Shown: positions 26,276 through 37,011 of the stretch, one piece after another
Layout: each line of letters opens with the position of its first letter
How positions within the stretch are numbered: the stretch's first letter is position 1
DNA from: Alphaproteobacteria bacterium 65-37
GTDB taxonomy: Bacteria > Pseudomonadota > Alphaproteobacteria > Reyranellales > Reyranellaceae
Direction: 5' to 3'
Length of the DNA: 62,308 nt
Assembly (NCBI GenBank): GCA_001897995.1
Contig: MKRV01000262.1
Span: forward strand, 1-62,308
Made by a program: the position numbers and the translations under genes
The notes under the pieces: generated by a model
The model's input: the letters and a program-made list of their open reading frames with translations, nothing else
What the model was told of the DNA's origin: nothing
The model's database searches: none

Positions 26276-27472
26276 ATGACCCGCATCACCGCCGACCTGC
26301 TGGCCGCCCAGGCCGCCGACCTGACCGCCATCCGACGCGACATCCATCGTCATCCCGAGACGGCCTTCGAGGAGGTCCGCACCGCGGAGATCGTGGCCAA
26401 CAAGCTCGAATCCTGGGGCATCGAGGTCCATCGCGGCCTGGCCACGACCGGCGTGGTCGGCACCCTGAAGGGCAACCGTCCGGGCCAGAAGACGATCGGT
26501 CTGCGCGCCGACATGGATGCGCTGCATCTGCAGGAGAAGAACGACTTCGCCCACGCCTCGGTGCATGCCAACAAGATGCATGCCTGCGGCCATGACGGCC
26601 ACACGACCATGCTGCTGGGTGCGGCCAAGCATCTCGCCGCGGCGCCGGATTTCGGGGGCACCGTCCATTTCATCTTCCAGCCGGCCGAGGAGGGTGAGGG
26701 CGGTGCACGGGTGATGATCGAGGAGGGGCTGTTCGAGAAGTTTCCCTGCGACACGGTCTACGGCATGCACAACATGCCGGGCTTCCCGGTCGGTCATTTC
26801 GCCATCCGCTCCGGCCCGATGATGGCGGCGAGCGACACCTGGTCGACGACCTTCAAGGGCACCGGCGGCCACGGCGCGCTGCCCCATCGCGGCACCGACC
26901 CGACGATGGTCGCCGCACAATTCATCACCGCGGTGCAGGGCATCATCGGCCGCAACGTGCCGGCGACGCAGACGGCGGTGCTGAGCGTCGGTCACATCGC
27001 GGCCGGCACCTTCGGCTCGCCCAACGTCATTCCGTCCGAGGTGTTGATCCGCGGCACGGCCCGCAGCTACTCCCCCGAGGTCCGGATCCTGCTCGAGCGT
27101 CGGCTGGGCGAGGTGGCGCAAGGCATCGCCCAGTCCGGCGGCTGCACCGTCGACTACAAGTACTTCCGGCGCTATCCGCCGCTGATCAATTCGGTCGAGC
27201 AGACCACGCTCGCCGTCGAGGCGGCGGCCCTCACGGTGGGGCGCGACAAGGTCGATCCCAACACGCCGCCGATCACCGGCGCGGAGGATTTCGCCTTCAT
27301 GCTGGAGAAGAAGCCCGGCGCCTACATCATGATCGGCAACGGCGGCGACGAGGAGCCGCGCGGCTGCCATCACGTGCACACACCGCTCTACGACTTCAAC
27401 GACAGGATCCTGACGACCGGCGCGGCCTACTGGCTCAATCTCGTGCAGCTCGAACTGGGCGACGCCGCCTGA
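26276..27472 (+). CDS. M20-family amidohydrolase (hippurate hydrolase-like)
   Basis: A 398-residue zinc enzyme of the M20D/AmaB-HipO group. Metal-binding motifs are IRRDIHRHPETAFEE, HACGHDGHTTMLLGAAKHLA with the two-zinc histidines and aspartates, FIFQPAEEGEGGARVMI, and TGAEDFAFM near the C terminus. A dimerisation domain occupies the middle third. Family members remove N-acyl groups from amino acids such as hippurate or N-acetyl amino acids. It stands alone, divergent from hisA. Confidence 0.9.
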   Translation: MTRITADLLAAQAADLTAIRRDIHRHPETAFEEVRTAEIVANKLESWGIEVHRGLATTGVVGTLKGNRPGQKTIGLRADMDALHLQEKNDFAHASVHANKMHACGHDGHTTMLLGAAKHLAAAPDFGGTVHFIFQPAEEGEGGARVMIEEGLFEKFPCDTVYGMHNMPGFPVGHFAIRSGPMMAASDTWSTTFKGTGGHGALPHRGTDPTMVAAQFITAVQGIIGRNVPATQTAVLSVGHIAAGTFGSPNVIPSEVLIRGTARSYSPEVRILLERRLGEVAQGIAQSGGCTVDYKYFRRYPPLINSVEQTTLAVEAAALTVGRDKVDPNTPPITGAEDFAFMLEKKPGAYIMIGNGGDEEPRGCHHVHTPLYDFNDRILTTGAAYWLNLVQLELGDAA

Positions 27473-27489
27473 ACGTCAGACCCAGAACA

Positions 27490-27948
27490 TCAGCCGTGAT
27501 GGTCGTACGACCACTCGGCCGCACTCTGTTCCCAGCCCATGCTGTCGTGCAGATGCACGACGGCATGGCTGTCGGCGCCGAAATCGTAGATCGCGGCAAT
27601 GTCGTGCGATGCGCCTGCAGCTTCGTCGGCCGCCGGCAGGGCCAGTGAATCGGCCAGGAGATCGGTGAGATCGCCGAGGACCACCAGCGCATCCGGCCCG
27701 AGCGGCGACAGGAGCTGGCCTGCGTCGGCCACGCCGTCGATGAAGATGGGCTCGGGTTCGCCGAACAGGCGGTCGAGCGGGGCGCCGTAGGCGGCGTCAT
27801 CGACGCAGGCGTCGGCCCAGCGCTGCTCGAGGGCGTGCTCGGGTGTCTGGTAGATCGGCAGGTCGCGGCGATCGAATTCGACGAGGTCGGTACCGACGAC
27901 GAACGGCGCGTCGAGAGCCGAGCTCTCGGGGAGGGCCGGGTGGCTCAT
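27490..27948 (-). CDS. Small acidic hypothetical protein, 152 residues
   Basis: I do not recognise the family. The 152-residue product is very acidic (Asp/Glu rich), without a signal or membrane segment, and has several predicted beta strands (DALVVLGDLTDLLADSLAL; AAIYDFGADSHAVVHLHDSMG). The C terminus ends in YDHHG. It lies convergent with the amidohydrolase, 17 bases away, and its 5' side borders an unusually AT-rich region. A real but poorly conserved gene is likely. Confidence 0.5.
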   Translation of the reverse strand: MSHPALPESSALDAPFVVGTDLVEFDRRDLPIYQTPEHALEQRWADACVDDAAYGAPLDRLFGEPEPIFIDGVADAGQLLSPLGPDALVVLGDLTDLLADSLALPAADEAAGASHDIAAIYDFGADSHAVVHLHDSMGWEQSAAEWSYDHHG

Positions 27949-28168
27949 AGGCGAGTAACCATGGGCTAAAAAAACTTTTGCTCTTAAGAGTTCAAATGAA
28001 TGCTGAGATAATTATTCAAGTTTACTCAATAAATTGTTGAGAATAAAGACAGAACACCTGTCGATAAAATTTCGCAAGCAATTGCAAGCACTTGGGTTCG
28101 GTCGGCCCGTGGCCTAGGGTGCTGCCCTTCTTGTTTGTCTAGATGGATCACGTGTTTCGGGGGAAGTG
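27949..28168. other. AT-rich intergenic region with small palindromes
   Basis: About 220 bases that are much richer in A+T than the rest of the window. It contains CTCTTAAGAG (27981-27990, perfect palindrome) and CTCAA-N7-TTGAG (28025-28041), plus several A and T runs. It lies between the start of the acidic hypothetical gene (minus) and the TPP enzyme (plus). The composition suits a regulatory or nucleoid-protein-binding region; no specific site is recognised. Confidence 0.5.
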
Positions 28169-29713
28169 ATGAACGGAGCGGAGAGTCTGGTTCGGACCCT
28201 GGTGAAGGGTGGCGTCGAGGTGTGCTTCGCCAATCCTGGCACCTCGGAAATGCATTTTGTCGGGGCCCTCGACCGTGTCGAAGGCATGCGCTGCGTGCTC
28301 GGCCTGTTCGAAGGCGTCTGCAGCGGCGCCGCCGATGGCTACTACCGCATGACCGACAAGCCGGCCTCGACCCTGCTGCATCTCGGCCCGGGCCTCGCCA
28401 ATGCCGCCGCCAACCTGCACAACGCCAAGAAGGCGGGCTCCGGCGTCGTCAACATCGTGGGCGAGCACGCGCTCTATCACATCAAGTACGACACGCCGCT
28501 CACTGCCGACATCGAAGGCATCGCGCGGCCCTTCTCGCACTGGGTCAAGACCTCGCCGACGGCCAAGACCGTGGCGGCCGACGGCGCCGCTGCGATCCAG
28601 GCCGCCCGCGTGGCGCCCGGCCAGATCGCCACCCTGATCCTGCCCGCCGACACCGCCTGGACCGAGGCCGATGGCGTCGCCGAGACGCCGGCCACGCCGG
28701 CGCCGCCGCCGCCCTCGAGCGAGACGGTCGTGGCCGCCGCCAAGGCGCTGAAGCAACCCCATGCGATGCTTTTCATCGGCGGTCGGGCGCTGCGCGCCCG
28801 CGGCCTCGAGCTCGCCGCCAAGATCGCCGCCAAGACCGGCTGCAAGGTGCAGGGGGCGGGCGGCACGGCGCGCATCGAGCGCGGCGCCGGCCGCATTCCG
28901 GTGCTGCGCCTGCATTTCGTCGTCGAGCAGGCGCTGGCCCAGCTCAAGGGCACCAAGCAGATGGTGCTGTGCGGCGCCAAGGCGCCGTTCGCCTTCTTCG
29001 CCTATCCCGGCAAGCCGTCGGTACTGTCGCCCGACGACTGCGAGATCAGCACGCTCTGTCCGGTCGACGGCGATCCGATCGCCTCGCTGGAGGCCCTGGC
29101 GGCCGAGCTCGGCGCCCTGAACGAGAAGCCCGCCGGCATCGCCCAGCCCAGCCGGCCGGACCGGCCGACCGGCAAGTTCACCCTCGACGGCCTCGGCCAG
29201 GCCCTGGGCGCCACCATGCCGGAGGGCGCCATCGTGGTCGACGAATCGGTCACCACGGGCCGCGGCTTCTTCCCGTTCAGCGCCGGCGCGCCGCCGCACG
29301 ACTGGTTGAACAACATGGGCGGCTCGATCGGCTTCGGCGCGCCCGTGGCGGTCGGCGCCGCCGTCGCCTGCCCCGATCGCAAGGTCATCTGCATGATCGG
29401 CGACGGCAGCTCGATGTATACGATCCAGGCGCTCTGGACGATGGCGCGCGAGAACCTCGACGTCTGCGTGATGATCTTCTCGAACCGCTCCTACAACATC
29501 CTCTACAGCCAGCTCGCCGATGTCGGCGCCGCCAACCCCGGCCCGCGTGCCATCGACATGCTGACCTTGGACCGGCCGACGCTCGACTTCGCCATGATGT
29601 CCAAGAGCATGGGCGTACCGGGCGGCCAGGCGACCAACCTCGAGGAGCTCACCAAGCAGCTCACCTATGCCATGTCGCAGAAGGGTCCGTACCTGATCGA
29701 CGTGATCATGTAA
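28169..29713 (+). CDS. Acetolactate synthase large-subunit-like TPP enzyme
   Basis: A 514-residue ThDP-dependent enzyme. The N-terminal Pyr domain is clear (GVEVCFANPGTSEMHFVGAL, with the catalytic Glu in VLGLFEGVCSGAADGYYRM), the central domain is shortened, and the PP domain carries GDGSSMYTIQALWTMARENLDV with the downstream Asn of NRSYNIL that binds the Mg-diphosphate. It is shorter than IlvB (~570), and no ilvN regulatory partner follows. It belongs to the broad IlvB-like/benzoylformate decarboxylase group; substrate unknown. The start is ATG 28169, with GGGGGAAGTG before it; GTG 28166 is possible. Confidence 0.8.
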   Translation: MNGAESLVRTLVKGGVEVCFANPGTSEMHFVGALDRVEGMRCVLGLFEGVCSGAADGYYRMTDKPASTLLHLGPGLANAAANLHNAKKAGSGVVNIVGEHALYHIKYDTPLTADIEGIARPFSHWVKTSPTAKTVAADGAAAIQAARVAPGQIATLILPADTAWTEADGVAETPATPAPPPPSSETVVAAAKALKQPHAMLFIGGRALRARGLELAAKIAAKTGCKVQGAGGTARIERGAGRIPVLRLHFVVEQALAQLKGTKQMVLCGAKAPFAFFAYPGKPSVLSPDDCEISTLCPVDGDPIASLEALAAELGALNEKPAGIAQPSRPDRPTGKFTLDGLGQALGATMPEGAIVVDESVTTGRGFFPFSAGAPPHDWLNNMGGSIGFGAPVAVGAAVACPDRKVICMIGDGSSMYTIQALWTMARENLDVCVMIFSNRSYNILYSQLADVGAANPGPRAIDMLTLDRPTLDFAMMSKSMGVPGGQATNLEELTKQLTYAMSQKGPYLIDVIM

Positions 29714-29732
29714 GGACGGCTCGGAAGATCTC

Positions 29733-30461
29733 ATGGAAGAAACCCGCCGACGCACGCTGCATGGTCGTCGCCGGGGCAAGAAGCTACGTGCCGGGCAACA
29801 GTCGTTGCTCGACACGCTGCTGCCGCGCCTCGCCCTCGACCTGCCCACCGAGCCGATCGTCACGCCCGAAGGCGATGTCGTGGAGAGTGCCGCGAAGATC
29901 GACCTCGTTCGCCTGTTCGGTGGCGCGCTGCCGGCCGACGGCGTGTGGCTGGAAGTGGGCTTCGGCGCGGGCGAGCATCTCGTATGGCAGGCCGAGCATC
30001 ATCCGGCCGTCGGGCTGATCGGCTGCGAGCCCTACATCAACGGCGTCGCCAAATGCCTGGCGCACATCGAAAGGACCGGCGTGACGAATGTCCGCCTGTT
30101 CACCGACGATGCCCGCTTCGTGATGGCGGCGCTGCCGGCGCAGTCACTGTCGCGCGCCTTCGTGCTCTTTCCCGACCCCTGGCCCAAGACGCGCCATCAC
30201 AAGCGCCGCTTCGTGCATCGCGACAATCTCGACGTGCTGGCCCGGCTGATGCGCCCCGGCGCGGAACTGCGGCTCGCCACTGACGATCCGAGCTACCTGC
30301 CCTGGATGGTCGAGCATGCCTGCCGGCATCCCGCCTTCGACTGGCTGGCCGAAGGACCGGCCGACTGGCGCGGCCGGCCGGCTGATTGGCCGGCAACGCG
30401 CTACGAGCAGAAAATGCTGGCCGGACACAAACCGGCCTTCCTGCGGCTGCGGCGACGCTGA
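29733..30461 (+). CDS. trmB: tRNA (guanine-46-N7)-methyltransferase
   Basis: A 242-residue Rossmann-fold methyltransferase. The SAM loop is EVGFGAGEHLV, and AFVLFPDPWPKTRHHKRR with DPWPK(x)RHHKRR is a signature of TrmB for tRNA binding. An acidic EVGFG and VRLFTDDARFV supply the other SAM contacts. It heads the block of translation genes and is followed by the rimP leader. Confidence 0.96.
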   Translation: MEETRRRTLHGRRRGKKLRAGQQSLLDTLLPRLALDLPTEPIVTPEGDVVESAAKIDLVRLFGGALPADGVWLEVGFGAGEHLVWQAEHHPAVGLIGCEPYINGVAKCLAHIERTGVTNVRLFTDDARFVMAALPAQSLSRAFVLFPDPWPKTRHHKRRFVHRDNLDVLARLMRPGAELRLATDDPSYLPWMVEHACRHPAFDWLAEGPADWRGRPADWPATRYEQKMLAGHKPAFLRLRRR

Positions 30462-30582
30462 AGCCAAATTCAATTTTTTTGGCGCCACTATATATAGAGG
30501 CGCTGTCCGGCCGCCCCATAGGAAACGCTGGATTTTCTTGCCAGTCGCCGGCTTGAGGCCTATATCCGCGCCATCCTCATCG

Positions 30583-30633
30583 GGTTCGCGGGACGAACCA
30601 AACAAAAAGAGTGGGCCGAAAACCCGCTCTTTT
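30583..30633 (+). terminator. Two hairpins, the second a terminator/attenuator, before rimP
   Basis: The first hairpin pairs GGTTCG (30583-30588) with CGAACC (30594-30599). The second pairs AAAGAGTGGG (30606-30615) with CCCGCTCTTT (30623-30632), nine Watson-Crick pairs plus one G-T, ending in a T run. It has the form of an intrinsic terminator 5' of the rimP-nusA-infB operon. It may end trmB transcripts or act as an attenuator controlled by NusA; this part is inference. Confidence 0.7.
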
Positions 30634-30681
30634 CATTTGGCACAATCCCAGCAGCCCCAACTGTCGAGAGCCGAGCCCCGC

Positions 30682-31188
30682 GTGACCGATCTGCTGCGTC
30701 GCATCGAAGACATCGTCGCCCCGACCATCGTCGGCATGGGCTTCGAGCTGGTTCGTGTGGCGTTGAGCAAGGGTGGCACCTTGCAGATCATGATCGAGCC
30801 TGCCGACGGCCGGCCGATGGATGTCGAGGATTGCGCCAACGTTTCGCGCGCGCTTTCGGCGGTGCTCGACGTCGAGGACCCGATCACCGACGCCTATACG
30901 CTCGAGGTGAGTTCGCCCGGCATCGACCGGCCGCTGACCCGGCCGAAGGACTATGCCCGCTGGGCCGGCCATCTCGCCCGCCTGGAGACGTCGATGCCGA
31001 TCGAGGGCCGTCGCCGCTTCAAGGGGACCTTGCTCGGCCTCGATGAAGACTGCGTGCGGCTGCGTCTCGACGACGGCAAGGAAGCCGCGGTGCCGCTCGA
31101 GGCGGTTACCAAGGCCAAGCTCGAACTGACCGATCGATTGATCGAAGAACATCGCCAGGCCCAGGAAGGGGCCGGCCAAACGCACTGA
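30682..31188 (+). CDS. rimP: Ribosome maturation factor RimP
   Basis: A 168-residue factor for 30S subunit maturation. The N-terminal alpha/beta domain reads RRIEDIVAPTIVGMGFELVRVALSKGGTLQIMIEPADG, the middle carries DVEDPITDAYTLEVSSPGIDRPLT, the family signature, and the C terminus forms a small SH3-like barrel (FKGTLLGLDEDCVRLRLDDG). The start is taken as GTG 30682; TTG 30637 would add 15 residues. It leads the rimP-nusA-ylxR-infB operon. Confidence 0.93.
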   Translation: MTDLLRRIEDIVAPTIVGMGFELVRVALSKGGTLQIMIEPADGRPMDVEDCANVSRALSAVLDVEDPITDAYTLEVSSPGIDRPLTRPKDYARWAGHLARLETSMPIEGRRRFKGTLLGLDEDCVRLRLDDGKEAAVPLEAVTKAKLELTDRLIEEHRQAQEGAGQTH

Positions 31189-31246
31189 CTGAGACCGACT
31201 AAACCGATCTGGATCCGAACGGACTGGGAAAAAGAGGGACAAAGAC

Positions 31247-32788
31247 ATGGCAACGACGGCCGACATCCCGCGTCTGGAAATGCTGCAGGTGGCCGACATG
31301 GTCGCCCGCGAGAAGGGCATCGAGCGCGAGGAAGTGCTCGAGGCGATGGAACAGGCCATCCAGAAGGCCGGCCGCGCCAAGTACGGCCTCGAGCATGACA
31401 TTCGCGCCGAAATCGACCGCAAGACCGGCGAGATCAAGCTGCTGCGTTACATGCAGGTGGCCGATCCGATCGAGAATGAGAGTGTGCAGGTCGCGCTCGT
31501 GGAGGCCCAGCGCCGCAACCCCGAAGCCCAGGTCGGCGACTTCCTGACCGACGAGCTGCCGCCGATCGACTTCGGCCGCGTCGCCGCCCAGACCGCCAAG
31601 CAGGTGATCACCCAGCGCATGCGTGAGAGCGAGCGCAAGCGCCAGTACGAGGAATTCAAGGATCGCGTCGGCGAGATCGTGTCGGGCGTGGTCAAGCGCG
31701 TGGACTACGGCAACATCACCGTCGACCTGCAGCGCGCCGAAGGTGTGATCCGCCGCGACGAGACGATCCCGCGCGAGTCGCTGCGCGTGAACGATCGCGT
31801 GCGCGCCTACATCTTCGACGTTCGCGAGGAGCCGCGCGGCCCGCAGATCTTCCTGTCGCGCAGCCATCCGCAGTTCATGGCCAAGCTGTTCACCCAGGAA
31901 GTGCCGGAAATCTACGACAACATCATCGAGATCAAGGCGGTGGCGCGCGATCCGGGCAGCCGCGCCAAGATCGCCGTGCTCTCCCACGACAGCTCGATCG
32001 ATCCGATCGGTGCCTGCGTCGGCATGCGCGGCAGCCGCGTCCAGGCCGTCGTGCAGGAGCTGCAGGGCGAAAAGGTCGACATCATTCCGTGGTCGCCCGA
32101 GGTCGCCAACTTCATCGTCAATGCCCTGGCGCCGGCCGAAGTCAGCAAGGTGCTGATGGACGAGGAGAAAAACAAGGCCGAGGTCGTGGTTCCCGACGAC
32201 CAGCTCAGCCTCGCGATCGGCCGCCGCGGCCAGAACGTCAAGCTCGCCTCCCAGCTCACCGGCTGGGAAATCGACATCATGACCGAAGCCGAGGAAAGCG
32301 AGCGCCGCCAGAAGGAAACGCGCGAGCGCACCGAGCTCTTCAAGGCGACGCTCGACGTCGACGACGTCATCGCCCACCTGCTGGTGGCCGAGGGCTACGC
32401 CACCGTCGAGGACGTTTCCGACGCCGCGGTCGAGGATCTCGCCGGTGTCGAGGGTTTCGACGAGGAAATCGCCACCGAGCTGCAGCGCCGTGGCCGTGAG
32501 TACATCGAAAAGCGCGACGCTGAGCTCGCGCAGCGTCTGGCGGAGCTGGGCGTCTCCGAAGAGGTCCAGGCGGCCGAAGGGCTCACCCTGCCGATGCTGG
32601 TGGCGCTGGGCGATGCCGGCGTGAAGACGCTCGACGACCTGGCTGATCTCGCCTCCGACGAGCTGCGCGAGATCGTGGGCGAGGGCGCCATGGATTCCGA
32701 GACGGCGAACGCCATCATCATGAAGGCGCGCGAGCATTGGTTCCCGGCCGGCGAAGCCGGCCCGGATGCCGACGGCGCCAAGGCCTAA
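31247..32788 (+). CDS. nusA: Transcription termination/antitermination factor NusA
   Basis: A 513-residue protein with an N-terminal RNA polymerase-binding domain (to ~130), an S1 domain (VSGVVKRVDYGNITVDLQRAEGVI), two KH domains (with VGMRGSRVQAVVQEL and AIGRRGQNVKLASQL), and two C-terminal helix-hairpin-helix acidic repeats (LVAEGYATVEDV and LVALGDAGVKTLDDL) as in proteobacterial NusA. Length and order match the family. It is 58 bases after rimP and controls pausing, termination and rRNA antitermination. Confidence 0.97.
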   Translation: MATTADIPRLEMLQVADMVAREKGIEREEVLEAMEQAIQKAGRAKYGLEHDIRAEIDRKTGEIKLLRYMQVADPIENESVQVALVEAQRRNPEAQVGDFLTDELPPIDFGRVAAQTAKQVITQRMRESERKRQYEEFKDRVGEIVSGVVKRVDYGNITVDLQRAEGVIRRDETIPRESLRVNDRVRAYIFDVREEPRGPQIFLSRSHPQFMAKLFTQEVPEIYDNIIEIKAVARDPGSRAKIAVLSHDSSIDPIGACVGMRGSRVQAVVQELQGEKVDIIPWSPEVANFIVNALAPAEVSKVLMDEEKNKAEVVVPDDQLSLAIGRRGQNVKLASQLTGWEIDIMTEAEESERRQKETRERTELFKATLDVDDVIAHLLVAEGYATVEDVSDAAVEDLAGVEGFDEEIATELQRRGREYIEKRDAELAQRLAELGVSEEVQAAEGLTLPMLVALGDAGVKTLDDLADLASDELREIVGEGAMDSETANAIIMKAREHWFPAGEAGPDADGAKA

Positions 32789-32806
32789 CGGAGGAGATCG
32801 ACCCCT

Positions 32807-33415
32807 TTGGCACTTGCTCTCGCCATGCCTGAACCCCATCTCCCGGTACGCACCTGCATTGCGACCGGCGAGGAGGGTCCGCCGGAGCGGATGATCCGCT
32901 TCGTCGTGGGACCCGAGGGCGACGTCGTGCCCGATCTGGCACGGCGCCTGCCAGGGCGCGGTATGTGGGTGCGGGCGGAGCGGGCGGCGCTCGAGCGGGT
33001 CATCGAGAGGAAGCTCTTCTCGAAGGCGGCGCGAGCGTCGGTGAAGGCGCCGGCCGACCTGCTACAACGTGTCGAACGGTTGCTGCTGGAGCGGGCGCTC
33101 GACGATCTCGGACGGGCACGTCGTGCCGGACGCGCCGTCGCAGGCTTCGTGAAGGTCGAGCAGATGATCGGCCAGCGGCGCGCCGGCCTGCTCGTCGTCG
33201 CCGACGAGGCGGACGGCGACGGGCTCGGCAAGCTGCGGGCAAGTGGCCTGCCGATCGAGAAGCTGGGCGACTCCGAAGCGCTCGGCAGGATTTTCGGCCG
33301 CGACCAGGCGGTCTATGTAGCCGTCGCCCGCGACGATGCGGGCGGCGTGTTCGTGCAACGAATTGCGACGGGAGCGGCGCGGTGGCGCGGCTTCCGATCG
33401 AACGGCGCCGGTTGA
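32807..33415 (+). CDS. YlxR-family RNA-binding protein with L7Ae-like domain
   Basis: A 202-residue two-domain protein. Residues ~10-85 form the YlxR/DUF448 domain ([36 protein letters not shown]), and the rest resembles the L7Ae/L30e fold ([29 protein letters not shown]) found fused to it in alphaproteobacteria. The start at TTG 32807 has GGAGGAG at 32791, 9 bases upstream; an ATG at 32825 lacks a well-placed site. It sits between nusA and infB as usual. Confidence 0.87.
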   Translation: MALALAMPEPHLPVRTCIATGEEGPPERMIRFVVGPEGDVVPDLARRLPGRGMWVRAERAALERVIERKLFSKAARASVKAPADLLQRVERLLLERALDDLGRARRAGRAVAGFVKVEQMIGQRRAGLLVVADEADGDGLGKLRASGLPIEKLGDSEALGRIFGRDQAVYVAVARDDAGGVFVQRIATGAARWRGFRSNGAG

Positions 33416-33447
33416 CGGGCCGAGGCGGACCAAGGACAACAGCCGAC

Positions 33448-36477
<3,030 letters not shown>

Positions 36478-36482
36478 CGTTT

Positions 36483-36584
36483 CACCTCCCCCGTCATCGG
36501 GGGAGGTGTCAGCGTCCTACGCTGACGGAGGGCTCATGACCCCTCCGCCCCTGATGACAGGGCGCCTCCCCATCTGAATGGGGA
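36483..36584. repeat. Cluster of four hairpins between infB and rbfA
   Basis: Four perfect inverted repeats occur in ~100 bases: CACCTCCCCCG/CGGGGGAGGTG (36483-36508), GTCAGCG/CGCTGAC (36508-36526), GGAGGG/CCCTCC (36527-36546) and TCCCCAT/ATGGGGA (36567-36584). The first could end infB transcription, but lacks a T run. The density is typical of dispersed palindromic elements (REP/RPE-like). No second copy was noticed in this window. Confidence 0.65.
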
Positions 36585-36606
36585 AGAGAGAAGAGGGAGG
36601 AACGCC

Positions 36607-37011
36607 ATGTCCCGGCGTCGTTCATCCGACAAAGAAAATCGTGCTCCCGGCCAGCGCCAGCTGCGCGTCGGCGAGGAGCTGCGCCATCTGCTGGCCGAGC
36701 TGCTCGAGCGCGGCGACATGCGCGATCCCGATCTGCGCGGCGCCTCGATCACCGTGACGGCGGTCGATGTCAGCCCCGACCTGCGTAACGCCACGGCCTT
36801 CGTCATGCCGCTCGGCGGCCAGGACGAACCGCGCCTGCTGGCTGCCATGCGCCGGGCGGCGCCGTGGTTCCGCTCACAGGTCGGCGAACGGGCCGGGCTG
36901 CGCCATGCGCCCGAGATCCGTTTCGAGATCGACCGCACCTTCGACGAAGCCGACAAGATCGGCGCGCTGCTGCGCCGGCCCGACGTGGCGCGCGACATCA
37001 AGGACGATTGA
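36607..37011 (+). CDS. rbfA: Ribosome-binding factor A
   Basis: A 134-residue KH-like factor for 16S rRNA 5' processing and cold adaptation. Family features are RQLRVGEELRHLLAELLERGDMRDPDL, ITVTAVDVSPDLRNATAFVMPLG and RHAPEIRFEIDRTFDEADKI. The 3' end overlaps the convergent membrane/spermidine-synthase-like gene by 14 bases. The start at 36607 follows GGGAGG. Confidence 0.94.
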   Translation: MSRRRSSDKENRAPGQRQLRVGEELRHLLAELLERGDMRDPDLRGASITVTAVDVSPDLRNATAFVMPLGGQDEPRLLAAMRRAAPWFRSQVGERAGLRHAPEIRFEIDRTFDEADKIGALLRRPDVARDIKDD

